64,000 nt of DNA, from positions 62,001 through 126,000 of the forward strand of contig QCIJ01000002.1 in the NCBI GenBank assembly GCA_003216755.1, written 5' to 3'. This document shows, piece after piece, positions 9,690 to 18,408 of the stretch; the first letter of the stretch is position 1; every line of letters begins with the position of its first letter. The stretch comes from Prochlorococcus sp. AG-402-K22. GTDB taxonomy: Bacteria > Cyanobacteriota > Cyanobacteriia > PCC-6307 > Cyanobiaceae. The notes beneath the pieces are model-generated. The model made no database searches. It was not told the DNA's origin and saw nothing but the letters and a program-made list of their open reading frames with translations. The position numbers and the translations under genes are program-made.

Positions 9690-9775
9690 GGGAGTGTGGC
9701 GGAATTGGTAGACGCGCCGGACTTAAAATCCGTCGAGCGATTTAGCTCGTGGGGGTTCAAGTCCCCCCACTCCCA
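9690..9775 (+). tRNA. tRNA-Leu (anticodon TAA), uninterrupted
   Basis: Acceptor GGGAGTG/CACTCCC, class II variable arm, T-loop GGTTCAAGTCC, anticodon loop CTTAAAA. Confidence 0.97.
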
Positions 9776-9853
9776 TTATTTAATTATTTATTTTTAGTTC
9801 TGACGATAACTTCCAATAGTAGTTATGTTTTAACTAAGCAACCATAAATTAAA

Positions 9854-10087
9854 ATGGAAAGTTTTTTCAATAATTCATTCGCTACTTTAATTGCTTATAT
9901 CGGAATTATTTCCACCTATTTATTGGTTATCCCATTGTTACTATTTTACTGGATGAATAATAGATGGAATATTATGGGCAAATTTGAAAGATTAGGAATT
10001 TATGGCCTTGTATTTCTTTTCTTTCCAGGTTTAATTCTATTTTCTCCATTTTTAAATCTCAGACTAAAAGGAAGTGGTAAAGGGTAA
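9854..10087 (+). CDS. ndhL: NAD(P)H-quinone oxidoreductase subunit L
   Basis: 77-aa membrane protein with [38 protein letters not shown], typical NdhL. Confidence 0.85.
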   Translation: MESFFNNSFATLIAYIGIISTYLLVIPLLLFYWMNNRWNIMGKFERLGIYGLVFLFFPGLILFSPFLNLRLKGSGKG

Positions 10088-10091
10088 ATAA

Positions 10092-10412
10092 TTGACTAAA
10101 GGAAAAGTTATACAAATAGGTTTATTTATTTCATTAATAGGATTAATTAGTTATAAATTTGCATCGCAAATTGGGATCGATAATTTTACAGCCACTACTC
10201 TCTCAAGTTGTATCTTGATTTTGATTGTTATTACTTGGGTAACATCTTATGTTTATAGAGTTGTAAATGGAAAAATGACGTTTATGGAACAAAGGAAGCG
10301 TTATAGAAAAGAGTATGAAAAAGTTGTTAATGATAAACTAGAAACCAAATTCAATGCATTGTCAAAGGAAGAGCAGCAAAAACTAATGGAAGATTTAGAG
10401 GAAAATCCATAA
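10092..10412 (+). CDS. DUF3007-like membrane protein
   Basis: Two TM helices then charged tail YRKEYEKVVNDKLE; location between ndhL and trpA. Confidence 0.6.
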   Translation: MTKGKVIQIGLFISLIGLISYKFASQIGIDNFTATTLSSCILILIVITWVTSYVYRVVNGKMTFMEQRKRYRKEYEKVVNDKLETKFNALSKEEQQKLMEDLEENP

Positions 10413-10439
10413 ATTTTTCATAGAAAAATTACAAAAATC

Positions 10440-11282
10440 ATGAAAGATAACAAAATGCAAATTACTAAAAATGAATCTTTATCTAAGGTAGATGAGAAGT
10501 TTTGTGAGTTAAAAAATAGAGAAAAATTAGCTTTAATGCCTTTTATAATGGCTGGAGATCCCAACATTGAAAAAACTTCTGAAATCTTATTAAAGTTACA
10601 AGAAAATGGAGCTGATCTTATTGAATTAGGTATCCCTTACAGTGACCCACTTGCAGACGGACCTGTTATTCAATTGGCGGCCTCTCGTGCCTTAAAGTCA
10701 GGTACTAGCCCAAGAAAAGTAATTAAACTTTTAGAGTCTTTAAAAGGTAAATTAAATATTCCCATCATCCTTTTCTCTTACTTAAATCCATTACTATGTT
10801 TTGACTTTGAAAAGTTTTGTGAGATGGCATCTAATGCTGGAGTTTCTGGACTAATAGTTCCTGATCTCCCTTTAGAGGAAGCTTATAAATTTTCTAAAAT
10901 AGTTAGTAACCATTCTATGGACTTGATTTTATTGGTAGCTCCAACTACTCCTTTTGAAAGAATGAAACAAATATCAAATCATACAAAAGGCTTTACTTAT
11001 TTAGTAAGTGTTACAGGTGTAACTGGTGAGAGGAACAAAATGGAAAATAGAGTAGAAAATCTTATTTCTAAATTAAAAGATGTAAATAGCAATCCAATTG
11101 CTGTTGGTTTTGGAATATCCACTCCAGAACACGTTAATAAAGTTCGTGAGTGGGGAGCAGATGGAGTAATTATTGGGAGTGCATTTGTAAAACGAATTTC
11201 TAGTTCAACTGAAAAAGATGTCGTCGATCATGTTGGTGAATTTTGTAAAGAAATGCGGTTAGCTGCGGATCAAAAAAAATAA
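10440..11282 (+). CDS. trpA: Tryptophan synthase alpha chain
   Basis: LMPFIMAGDPN, LIELGIPYSDPLADGPVIQ, VSVTGVTGER, VGFGISTPEH. Confidence 0.97.
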   Translation: MKDNKMQITKNESLSKVDEKFCELKNREKLALMPFIMAGDPNIEKTSEILLKLQENGADLIELGIPYSDPLADGPVIQLAASRALKSGTSPRKVIKLLESLKGKLNIPIILFSYLNPLLCFDFEKFCEMASNAGVSGLIVPDLPLEEAYKFSKIVSNHSMDLILLVAPTTPFERMKQISNHTKGFTYLVSVTGVTGERNKMENRVENLISKLKDVNSNPIAVGFGISTPEHVNKVREWGADGVIIGSAFVKRISSSTEKDVVDHVGEFCKEMRLAADQKK

Positions 11283-11357
11283 ATACAAAGATTAATTATT
11301 AATTAAAAATTATTATAGAAAATTAATTTAAATGATATGTAAATTCTTTTTTTGTCA

Positions 11358-11714
11358 TTAAGATTCTTCTGTAGGCAATAATCTGATTTGTTTTCTTCCG
11401 AGCTTAATTTCGAATTCATCACCTGCTTTTAAATCAAGCAGTGCTGTATATGCTTTCCCAATCAGAAGATTACCATTGCCTTGAACTGTAGCTATATAAC
11501 TAAGTTTTCTTCCACCTTTTCCAATACCTGCGACTCCAGAATCACCAAGATTAACCCCTTTTGCTTCTAAAAGTGCTTCATAAAATGCGGTAAAGTTTAA
11601 GCGTTCACCTCCGTTTTTCTTAGTGGAAACATATCCACAGGCGCGAACCAAGTCAGATTTGCTAACATCACCAAGTTCTTTAACTTTTGCAAGGAGATCG
11701 CTACCAGTTAGCAT
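11358..11714 (-). CDS. Cyanobacterial AbrB-family transcriptional regulator
   Basis: MLTGSDLLAKVKELGDVSKSDLVRACGYVS ... GRKQIRLLP; cyAbrB-like. Confidence 0.88.
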   Translation of the reverse strand: MLTGSDLLAKVKELGDVSKSDLVRACGYVSTKKNGGERLNFTAFYEALLEAKGVNLGDSGVAGIGKGGRKLSYIATVQGNGNLLIGKAYTALLDLKAGDEFEIKLGRKQIRLLPTEES

Positions 11715-11811
11715 AATTAATTAAAAGAAAGTTGTATTAAACAACATAGCAATTTGCGTATAATATATGCAATTATTATGTATGTATTTATTCTATTATT
11801 TATATTTAAAA

Positions 11812-12081
11812 ATGGAAAAGTTTGTAGTTTTTGGAAGGTACTGCGAAGATGCAATTATTAAAAGGGAACCATTTCGTGAACAACATCTTGATAGACTTAA
11901 AAACTTAAAAGATAGCGATATTCTAGTTACATTAGGGCCAACAAAATGTACCAAATATTTGTTTGGAATTTTTAATGCTAATGATGAAAAAGAGTTGAAA
12001 GTTCTTATTGAGGAGGATATATATTGGGAAAAAGGTATATGGATTAATTATGATATTTATCCTTGGAATCAGGTATTTTAA
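11812..12081 (+). CDS. YciI-like protein
   Basis: MEKFVVFGRYCEDAIIKREPFREQHLDRL; start moved to internal ATG because the upstream 15 codons are low-complexity. Confidence 0.65.
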   Translation: MEKFVVFGRYCEDAIIKREPFREQHLDRLKNLKDSDILVTLGPTKCTKYLFGIFNANDEKELKVLIEEDIYWEKGIWINYDIYPWNQVF

Positions 12082-12279
12082 ATATGATTTACGAAAAACT
12101 TAGTATTTATTAACTATACAATTGAAAAAGAATTAATTTATCTGAATATAGATAATATTATTGCTTTAATAATTTAATTATTTATTATATTTAGGAAATA
12201 AAGCAATATTTATTTAAAAGTTAGTTTTAACAGGTTATATTACTTTTAACTAAAAATATAACATTTTAAATAATATTTA

Positions 12280-12597
12280 TTAACTAGTGTCTTGATTCAT
12301 TTGTTTTACTAAAGAGTCGATATCTAATTGATTATATGGTTGTGTTTGGTTATTCTCTGGAAAATCATTTTTGATATCGTTTAGCCATTTTTGTTCGATC
12401 TTTATTAGATTTTTTGCGATGTTGAACATACCACCTTTTTTATATAATTCGTTAATTTTTAGAATAATCTCCGATGTTCTGCTCGATTTAATATTTAATT
12501 CATAGGCCAGATCTTTTTGATTATATCCATGCGATTTTAACCAATCTTTGATGAAGTAGACTAATTCTTTTTCTTCCTGTTGAGATAGTTTACTCAT
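12280..12597 (-). CDS. Putative helix-turn-helix DNA-binding protein
   Basis: WLKSHGYNQKDLAYELNIKSSRTSEIILKINELY resembles a Cro/CI-like HTH; start ATG abuts the upstream stop (TGAATG). Confidence 0.55.
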   Translation of the reverse strand: MSKLSQQEEKELVYFIKDWLKSHGYNQKDLAYELNIKSSRTSEIILKINELYKKGGMFNIAKNLIKIEQKWLNDIKNDFPENNQTQPYNQLDIDSLVKQMNQDTS

Positions 12598-12966
12598 TCA
12601 ATAAAAAGGGAATAATTTATTAAGCTTTTTTTCTGCTCTCGCTCTTATTGAAGGAGACATATATTTACTCCATATGCTAAGTACTGCAGTTAGAGCTACA
12701 AAATCATCACTAAAACCAACTAAAGGCATAAAGTCAGGGAAAAGATCAAAGGGCATAATCAAATAGGCTAAGGCAGCCATTAAGGAAACTCTTACTTGCG
12801 CAGGAGTGTAAGGATCTAAAGCCATCTCTAAGACTTCTAAGGCAGGTTTAGCAATTGTTCTTCCTGCTTTAATTAGGATTTTGATGATGATATTCTCATC
12901 AAATGTTGAACTTTCTAAAACCTCAGCATCATAAATTTTTTCTTGGTTTTTGTAATTCTCTTTCAT
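12598..12966 (-). CDS. YkvA/DUF1232-family membrane protein
   Basis: LMAALAYLIMPFDLFPDFMPLVGFSDDFVALTA is the DUF1232 signature. Confidence 0.85.
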   Translation of the reverse strand: MKENYKNQEKIYDAEVLESSTFDENIIIKILIKAGRTIAKPALEVLEMALDPYTPAQVRVSLMAALAYLIMPFDLFPDFMPLVGFSDDFVALTAVLSIWSKYMSPSIRARAEKKLNKLFPFY

Positions 12967-13004
12967 CCTTATTAATAATCTATTTAAATGTTTAACTGAA
13001 AACT

Positions 13005-13928
13005 TTAACTAACACTATCAACTAATCCATTTTGTATCCCAGCTTTTCTTAGTTTTCTTAGCGCACGTTGAACGACTTGTCGGCAATATTCTCTACTACA
13101 ACTCATATGTCTTGCAACTTCAGCTAAAGTTCTCCACTCATTTGAACCGTCTAAACCAAATCTCAGGCTTACTATCTTTCTTTCTTTTTCGGTTAAATTT
13201 GCTTTGTCTAATAACTTCCAAGCAGAGGCTGTTCTTTCGGCTAATTCGGCCAACTCCATTGGGGGAGCCTGATCACTTGGAAGAATATCTACTAACTCAG
13301 AAGGATCTGACTTTGATTTAACTGTACCTTGGAGACTAACAGTGATACTTCTCAACTCACAAGAGAGGAGTTCATCAATTTCCTCTTTAGTTATTTTCAT
13401 TTCTTCAGCTAGCTCATTGCTAGTAGGGGGGATACCTTTCATTTGCATGAGCTTTGATTTCGCGGATCTTAATTTTGTAAGTTTTTCATTAATATTTACA
13501 GGAATCCTAATGGTTCTACTTTGAGTTGATAATGCTCTATTTAATCCTTGCCTAATCCACCAATAAGCATAGGTTGAAAATCTGTGCCCCCTAGAGGGAT
13601 CATACTTCTCTACAGCTCTTGTAAGGCCTAATGTCCCCTCCTGAATTAAGTCCAGCAATTCTAGCCCCTTGCCTTGATATCTCTTGGCAAGATTCACGAC
13701 TAATCTTAGGTTGGCTGTTATCATCTCATTTTTAGCTTTTTCACCAATTCTGATTTTTTTTCTCTCAGCTTCTGAATACTCGCAAGCGGGCCCTTTACCC
13801 CCTGCCTCTTGACATCTATTAACGAGCACAACCATCTCTTGGACTTTTCTGCCCATAGTGAGCTCTCTTTCGGGAGTCAAGAGTTGGTGACGCCCTATTT
13901 CACCAAGAAAATCGCTTAATGAACTCAC
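13005..13928 (-). CDS. Group 2 sigma-70 family RNA polymerase sigma factor
   Basis: NLRLVVNLAKRYQGKGLELLDLIQEGTLGLTRAVEKYDPSRGHRFSTYAYWWIRQGLNRAL; region 4 LRFGLDGSNEWRTLAEVARHM. Confidence 0.92.
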   Translation of the reverse strand: MSSLSDFLGEIGRHQLLTPERELTMGRKVQEMVVLVNRCQEAGGKGPACEYSEAERKKIRIGEKAKNEMITANLRLVVNLAKRYQGKGLELLDLIQEGTLGLTRAVEKYDPSRGHRFSTYAYWWIRQGLNRALSTQSRTIRIPVNINEKLTKLRSAKSKLMQMKGIPPTSNELAEEMKITKEEIDELLSCELRSITVSLQGTVKSKSDPSELVDILPSDQAPPMELAELAERTASAWKLLDKANLTEKERKIVSLRFGLDGSNEWRTLAEVARHMSCSREYCRQVVQRALRKLRKAGIQNGLVDSVS

Positions 13929-13988
13929 GATTTACCTCATTGTTGATATATTCAACTTATAGTCAATTCAGTAATAAGCCATACATGT

Positions 13989-14054
13989 AATAATTAATTA
14001 ATAATTAATTAATAATTATTGATTAATTATTGATTAATTATTGATTAATTAATT
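13989..14054. repeat. 11-bp tandem repeat, six units
   Basis: AATAATTAATT x2, AATAATTATTG, ATTAATTATTG x2, ATTAATTAATT, read directly. Confidence 0.95.
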
Positions 14055-14102
14055 AATATTTTTGTTCAAATTTCCATTTAAAAAATTATAAATTTTAATT
14101 TT

Positions 14103-14762
14103 TTAATTTTTTCTTCTTGATTCTAGAACAGCAAGTATATCTCTCCACTCAACGCCTTTATGCATAAGGGCTACTTGCAGATGATAAATTAAATCAGCAG
14201 CTTCATTTGAGATTGAATTTTTATCATTATCTTTGCAAGCCATTATAAATTCTGCAGATTCCTCTCCTATTTTTTTCAGAATAGTATTACTACCTTTTGT
14301 TAATAAATGATTTGTGTAACTTTTTTCTGATGGATTTATTGATCTTTCGTTAATTGTATTGAATAATTCAGAGCAAATATTTGAGAAGGGAGTTGTTTTT
14401 TTCTCTTTTTTATCACTTTGATTAATTTGTATTTCATTGAAAAAACAACTTTTTTCCCCAGTGTGACATGCTCCTGAACCATTTTGTTCAATCAAAAGGA
14501 TTAGTGCATCATTATCGCAGTCGAATCTAATCTCCTTAAGTATTTGGGTGCTTCCACTTGTAGCTCCTTTTCTCCAAATTTCGGATCTTGATCTACTCCA
14601 ATAATGAACTTTTTTGGTTTCAAGTGTCATTGTCAAAGATTCTTTGTTCATCCAAGCAAGCATAAGAATTGATCCGTCAAGCCAATCTTGTGCTATTGCA
14701 GGGATTAATCCATAATTGTCAAAGCGTAGATCCTCTATCGAAAAATTAGTTGAATAAGTCAT
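14103..14762 (-). CDS. hisI: Bifunctional phosphoribosyl-AMP cyclohydrolase/phosphoribosyl-ATP diphosphatase
   Basis: MLAWMNKESLTMTLETKKVHYWSRSRSEIWRKGATSG ... CHTGEKSCFF; C-terminal KKIGEESAEFIMA...EAADLIYHLQV. Confidence 0.93.
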   Translation of the reverse strand: MTYSTNFSIEDLRFDNYGLIPAIAQDWLDGSILMLAWMNKESLTMTLETKKVHYWSRSRSEIWRKGATSGSTQILKEIRFDCDNDALILLIEQNGSGACHTGEKSCFFNEIQINQSDKKEKKTTPFSNICSELFNTINERSINPSEKSYTNHLLTKGSNTILKKIGEESAEFIMACKDNDKNSISNEAADLIYHLQVALMHKGVEWRDILAVLESRRKN

Positions 14763-14825
14763 TATGTTCCTAATGTTAAATCCTACTCAATGTGTTTTAT
14801 TAAAAATTATCCTAACAGTTAATTC

Positions 14826-15296
14826 ATGAATATTCATTCTCTGAAATTTTCATGCAGCAAAAGTTACGAGGATTTTCCCTGTTCACATAGGCAATGGCGC
14901 CATGAAGGCCACTGTAGATTTGTGCATGGATATTCAAGATCATTCACCTTTTGGTTCACTGCAAAGAAATTAGATCTAAATGGTTTTGTTGTCGATTTTT
15001 CAAGTCTAAAGCCCCTAGAAAATAGACTAAAGGAGCAATTTGACCATACTTTTTTAATAAATAAAGATGACCCTTTGTTGAATTGCTGGGAAAAATTACA
15101 TGACTTAGATGCTTTAGATCTGAGAATAATGGATAATGTGGGAATGGAGTTCACTTCTGAATTAATTTGGAGATGGGCTAATGAATACTTACAGGATAAG
15201 GATAAGGGCAGAACATGTTGTTGGAAAACAGAATCAAAAGAAAATAAATCTAATAAAGCAAGTTATGAGGAAATTCCTGATTGGTTCAAATCTTAG
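14826..15296 (+). CDS. 6-pyruvoyl-tetrahydropterin synthase / QueD-like protein
   Basis: EGHCRFVHGYSRSFTFWFTAKKLDLNGFVVDFSSLK ... FDHTFLIN. Confidence 0.75.
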   Translation: MNIHSLKFSCSKSYEDFPCSHRQWRHEGHCRFVHGYSRSFTFWFTAKKLDLNGFVVDFSSLKPLENRLKEQFDHTFLINKDDPLLNCWEKLHDLDALDLRIMDNVGMEFTSELIWRWANEYLQDKDKGRTCCWKTESKENKSNKASYEEIPDWFKS

Positions 15297-15345
15297 ATTA
15301 AAGATGTTAAATTTCAAGTCATATAGAATTCTTCAATTTAAATCT

Positions 15346-17931
15346 TTAATCAACAATTATCTCTCCATTAACCAGAAAAATATTAATCTCGTCTTTATTA
15401 AGGTAATGATTATTTAATATATTGTTTGAAATTTTTGTCTCAATTTGTTTTTGAATAATTCTTTTTAAAGGCCTTGCACCAAAGGCATGATCGAAACTAC
15501 TTTTGACCAGTTGGTTAACTGCATCATCCGTAATTTTCAATTTTAAGTTTTTTTTGTTAAGTCTTTTTTCTAAATTTTGAAGCTGGATTTTTGCAATTTC
15601 TTTTATGTCATTTAATTCTAGATTATTAAAAATAACTATTTCATCAAGTCGATTTAAAAACTCAGGCTTGAAAAAATTTTTAAGTTCATAATCTACAACT
15701 TTTTTGATTTCAATTCTATCTTCTTTTCTTACTGATAAATCATTTATTGATTGACTTCCTAAATTACTTGTGAGAACAATGATTGAATTTTTGAAATTTA
15801 TTGTACGACCTTTACCATCTGTGATGATTCCATCATCAAGAACCTGTAAGAGAATATCTAAGATATCTTTGTGAGCTTTCTCTATTTCATCTAGGAGTAT
15901 TAATGAATAAGGATTTTTGCGTATAGCTTCAGTTAGTTGACCGCCTGATTCGAAACCTAAATATCCAGGCGGCGCACCTATGATTTTGCTAACTGAATGC
16001 TTTTCCATATATTCAGACATATCCAGTCTTGTAATTGAAGAATTTGAATCGAATATAATTTTTGCTGTCACTTTACTCAGCTCTGTTTTCCCAACACCAG
16101 TTGGACCTAAAAATAGAAAACTAGCTAATGGCTTGTTTGGATCATTTAGGCCGGTCCTTGATCTCTTAATGGAATCTGCTACTGCTCTAATTGCACTATC
16201 TTGACCAATGATTTTTTCTTTAAGGATCGACTCTAGGATTAAAAGCTTATCTTTTTCTGACTGGTTTAAGTTTTTAACTGGAATTGAGGTCCACTTTGAG
16301 ATAACTTCTGCAATATCATCAAAAGTCACCTCTTGCCTTAAAAGAGTTGTTTCTCCATTTTTTTTAGAATTTACTAGTGACTCACTTTTTTCTTTTAATT
16401 TTTTTTGTAAAGAATTTAAAGTCCCAAATTCCAATTCTGCTGCTTTATTGAGGTCAAAACTTCTTTTGGCTTGATCTATTTGTAATTGGATGGATTCAAT
16501 TTCTTCTTTTATGGTGCTAATCTCATTAATTTCATCTTTTTCTTTTTTCCATTGAGCGCCTAATTCTTCTTGTCTATCTTTAAGTGAAATAAGTTCATTA
16601 TTGATTTTTTTTAATCTTTCTATAGAAAAATCATCTGTTTCTCTTTTTAAAGATAATTTTTCCATCTCAAACTGAAGGACTTTTCGATCAATTTCATCAA
16701 TTTCTTCAGGTTTGGAAGTTATGACCATATTCAATCTTGAGGCTGCTTCATCGATTAAATCTATTGCTTTGTCAGGAAGAAATCTATCGTTGATATATCT
16801 TTCGCTAAGGGTGGCTGCCGCAACCAAAGCATTGTCAGAAATTCTCACACTATGATGAACTTCATATCTTTCTCTTAATCCTCTTAATATTGATACAGTA
16901 TCATTTATTGAAGGAGCATCAATTTTTATTTTCTGAAATCTTCGTTCTAAAGCAGGATCTTTTTCTATATTTTGTTTATGTTCATTAATGGTTGTAGCAC
17001 CAATACATCTAAGTTCTCCTCTTGCAAGCATTGGTTTCAATAAGTTGCTTGCATCTAATGAACCTCCGCTAGCGCCTGCACCAACTACTGTATGAATTTC
17101 ATCAATAAAAAGAATGATTTTACCGTCTGATTCTTTCACTTTCTTTAGGACATTTTTTATTCTTTCTTCAAATTCACCACGATATTTTGCTCCAGCTAAA
17201 AGTGAACCCATATCTAATGAAATTAGTTGCCTATTTTGTAGTGCAGAGGGAACATCGCCATTAATAATTCTTTGAGACAACCCTTCCACTATGGCTGTTT
17301 TGCCAACCCCAGGTTCTCCAATAAGAACGGGATTATTTTTTGTTCTTCTACTCAATATTTGAATTGTTCTTCTAATTTCTTCATCCCTACCAATAACTGG
17401 ATCTAAGGCCCCATCCCTTGCTGATTGGGTTAGATCAATACCATATTTATCTAAAGACTCATCAGAAGTATCAAAGTCATTTTTTACTGCTGGATCTGAC
17501 TTCATTTTCTTTATAGTTTCAAGAAATACTGGGATACTTTTTTGATTTAAAATTTGGAATCCGTAGTTATCATCATAAGTCAAACCGTAAACTAAGTGTT
17601 CTGTTGATATCACTACATCATCTAGAGCTTTTTTAATATCATTTGCTTTTAAAAATATTTTGTAAAGAGCATCACCAATATATAAATTATCTTGTTTGTT
17701 TTTCATTTTTGCCTTTGAATTTAATGAAGACATTAATTCTTTCTCAAACTCTTTGATATTTACATTATTTTTTTTTAAGATCTTTTTTGTAAATTTGTCT
17801 TCTTTTATGAGAGCTAATAATAAATTATCTGAGTCTACGTCTTGTTGATAATTTTTATAAGCAATTTCTTTGGCAAAAATAAAACAGTTCCAAGCAGAAT
17901 TAGAAAATTCGCTTGGAACTATTTTCATCAA
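15346..17931 (-). CDS. clpB: ClpB-type AAA+ disaggregase/chaperone
   Basis: GEPGVGKTAIVEGL and GPTGVGKTEL Walker A motifs, Walker B IILFIDEIHTVVGAG, coiled-coil middle domain. Confidence 0.9.
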   Translation of the reverse strand: MMKIVPSEFSNSAWNCFIFAKEIAYKNYQQDVDSDNLLLALIKEDKFTKKILKKNNVNIKEFEKELMSSLNSKAKMKNKQDNLYIGDALYKIFLKANDIKKALDDVVISTEHLVYGLTYDDNYGFQILNQKSIPVFLETIKKMKSDPAVKNDFDTSDESLDKYGIDLTQSARDGALDPVIGRDEEIRRTIQILSRRTKNNPVLIGEPGVGKTAIVEGLSQRIINGDVPSALQNRQLISLDMGSLLAGAKYRGEFEERIKNVLKKVKESDGKIILFIDEIHTVVGAGASGGSLDASNLLKPMLARGELRCIGATTINEHKQNIEKDPALERRFQKIKIDAPSINDTVSILRGLRERYEVHHSVRISDNALVAAATLSERYINDRFLPDKAIDLIDEAASRLNMVITSKPEEIDEIDRKVLQFEMEKLSLKRETDDFSIERLKKINNELISLKDRQEELGAQWKKEKDEINEISTIKEEIESIQLQIDQAKRSFDLNKAAELEFGTLNSLQKKLKEKSESLVNSKKNGETTLLRQEVTFDDIAEVISKWTSIPVKNLNQSEKDKLLILESILKEKIIGQDSAIRAVADSIKRSRTGLNDPNKPLASFLFLGPTGVGKTELSKVTAKIIFDSNSSITRLDMSEYMEKHSVSKIIGAPPGYLGFESGGQLTEAIRKNPYSLILLDEIEKAHKDILDILLQVLDDGIITDGKGRTINFKNSIIVLTSNLGSQSINDLSVRKEDRIEIKKVVDYELKNFFKPEFLNRLDEIVIFNNLELNDIKEIAKIQLQNLEKRLNKKNLKLKITDDAVNQLVKSSFDHAFGARPLKRIIQKQIETKISNNILNNHYLNKDEINIFLVNGEIIVD

Positions 17932-17962
17932 TCAAAAATTTTGGGTATGACTGTAATAAATA

Positions 17963-17985
17963 TTAAGTAAAAAAAGAGTACTTAA
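17963..17985 (-). terminator. Candidate hairpin downstream of petE
   Basis: TTAAGTA-N9-TACTTAA inverted repeat 14 nt past the petE stop; AT-rich, weak. Confidence 0.3.
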
Positions 17986-17998
17986 CTACTTAGAAGAT

Positions 17999-18349
17999 TT
18001 ATTCAACAATAACTTTACCTACCATTCCGGCGCCTCTATGTGGCTCGCAATAGTAATCATAAGTTCCAGCAGTATCAAATGTTTCTTCCCAAGACTCTCC
18101 TGGAGCAAAAGCTAGGTCTGCATGACTTAATTCCTCATGTCCATCAAAAACAGCATTGTGAGGGGCAAGTTTATTATTGACGAATTTAACTGTATCACCA
18201 GCACTAATGGTTACTGTACTTGGTTCAAATGCAAGCATTCCAGCATCCGTTCCGAGTTTTACTTCAACAGTCTTAGCTGAAACTGACGAAATACCTAAAC
18301 CTAGAGTTAAAACTATTGCAAATAACCCTGCAAAGATTGAACGTAACAT
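17999..18349 (-). CDS. petE: Plastocyanin
   Basis: Signal peptide, [11 protein letters not shown] and [20 protein letters not shown] copper ligands. Confidence 0.97.
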   Translation of the reverse strand: MLRSIFAGLFAIVLTLGLGISSVSAKTVEVKLGTDAGMLAFEPSTVTISAGDTVKFVNNKLAPHNAVFDGHEELSHADLAFAPGESWEETFDTAGTYDYYCEPHRGAGMVGKVIVE

Positions 18350-18408
18350 AATTAAAATTTGCTTATTTATTTATATTACAAGGCTTTGGTAACCTAACTG
18401 CGAGAATT

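Noticed and set aside
15181-15417. Plus-strand ORF overlapping the QueD-like gene and the 3' end of clpB
   Set aside because: Out of frame with two confident genes, low-complexity Ile/Asn/Lys-rich translation
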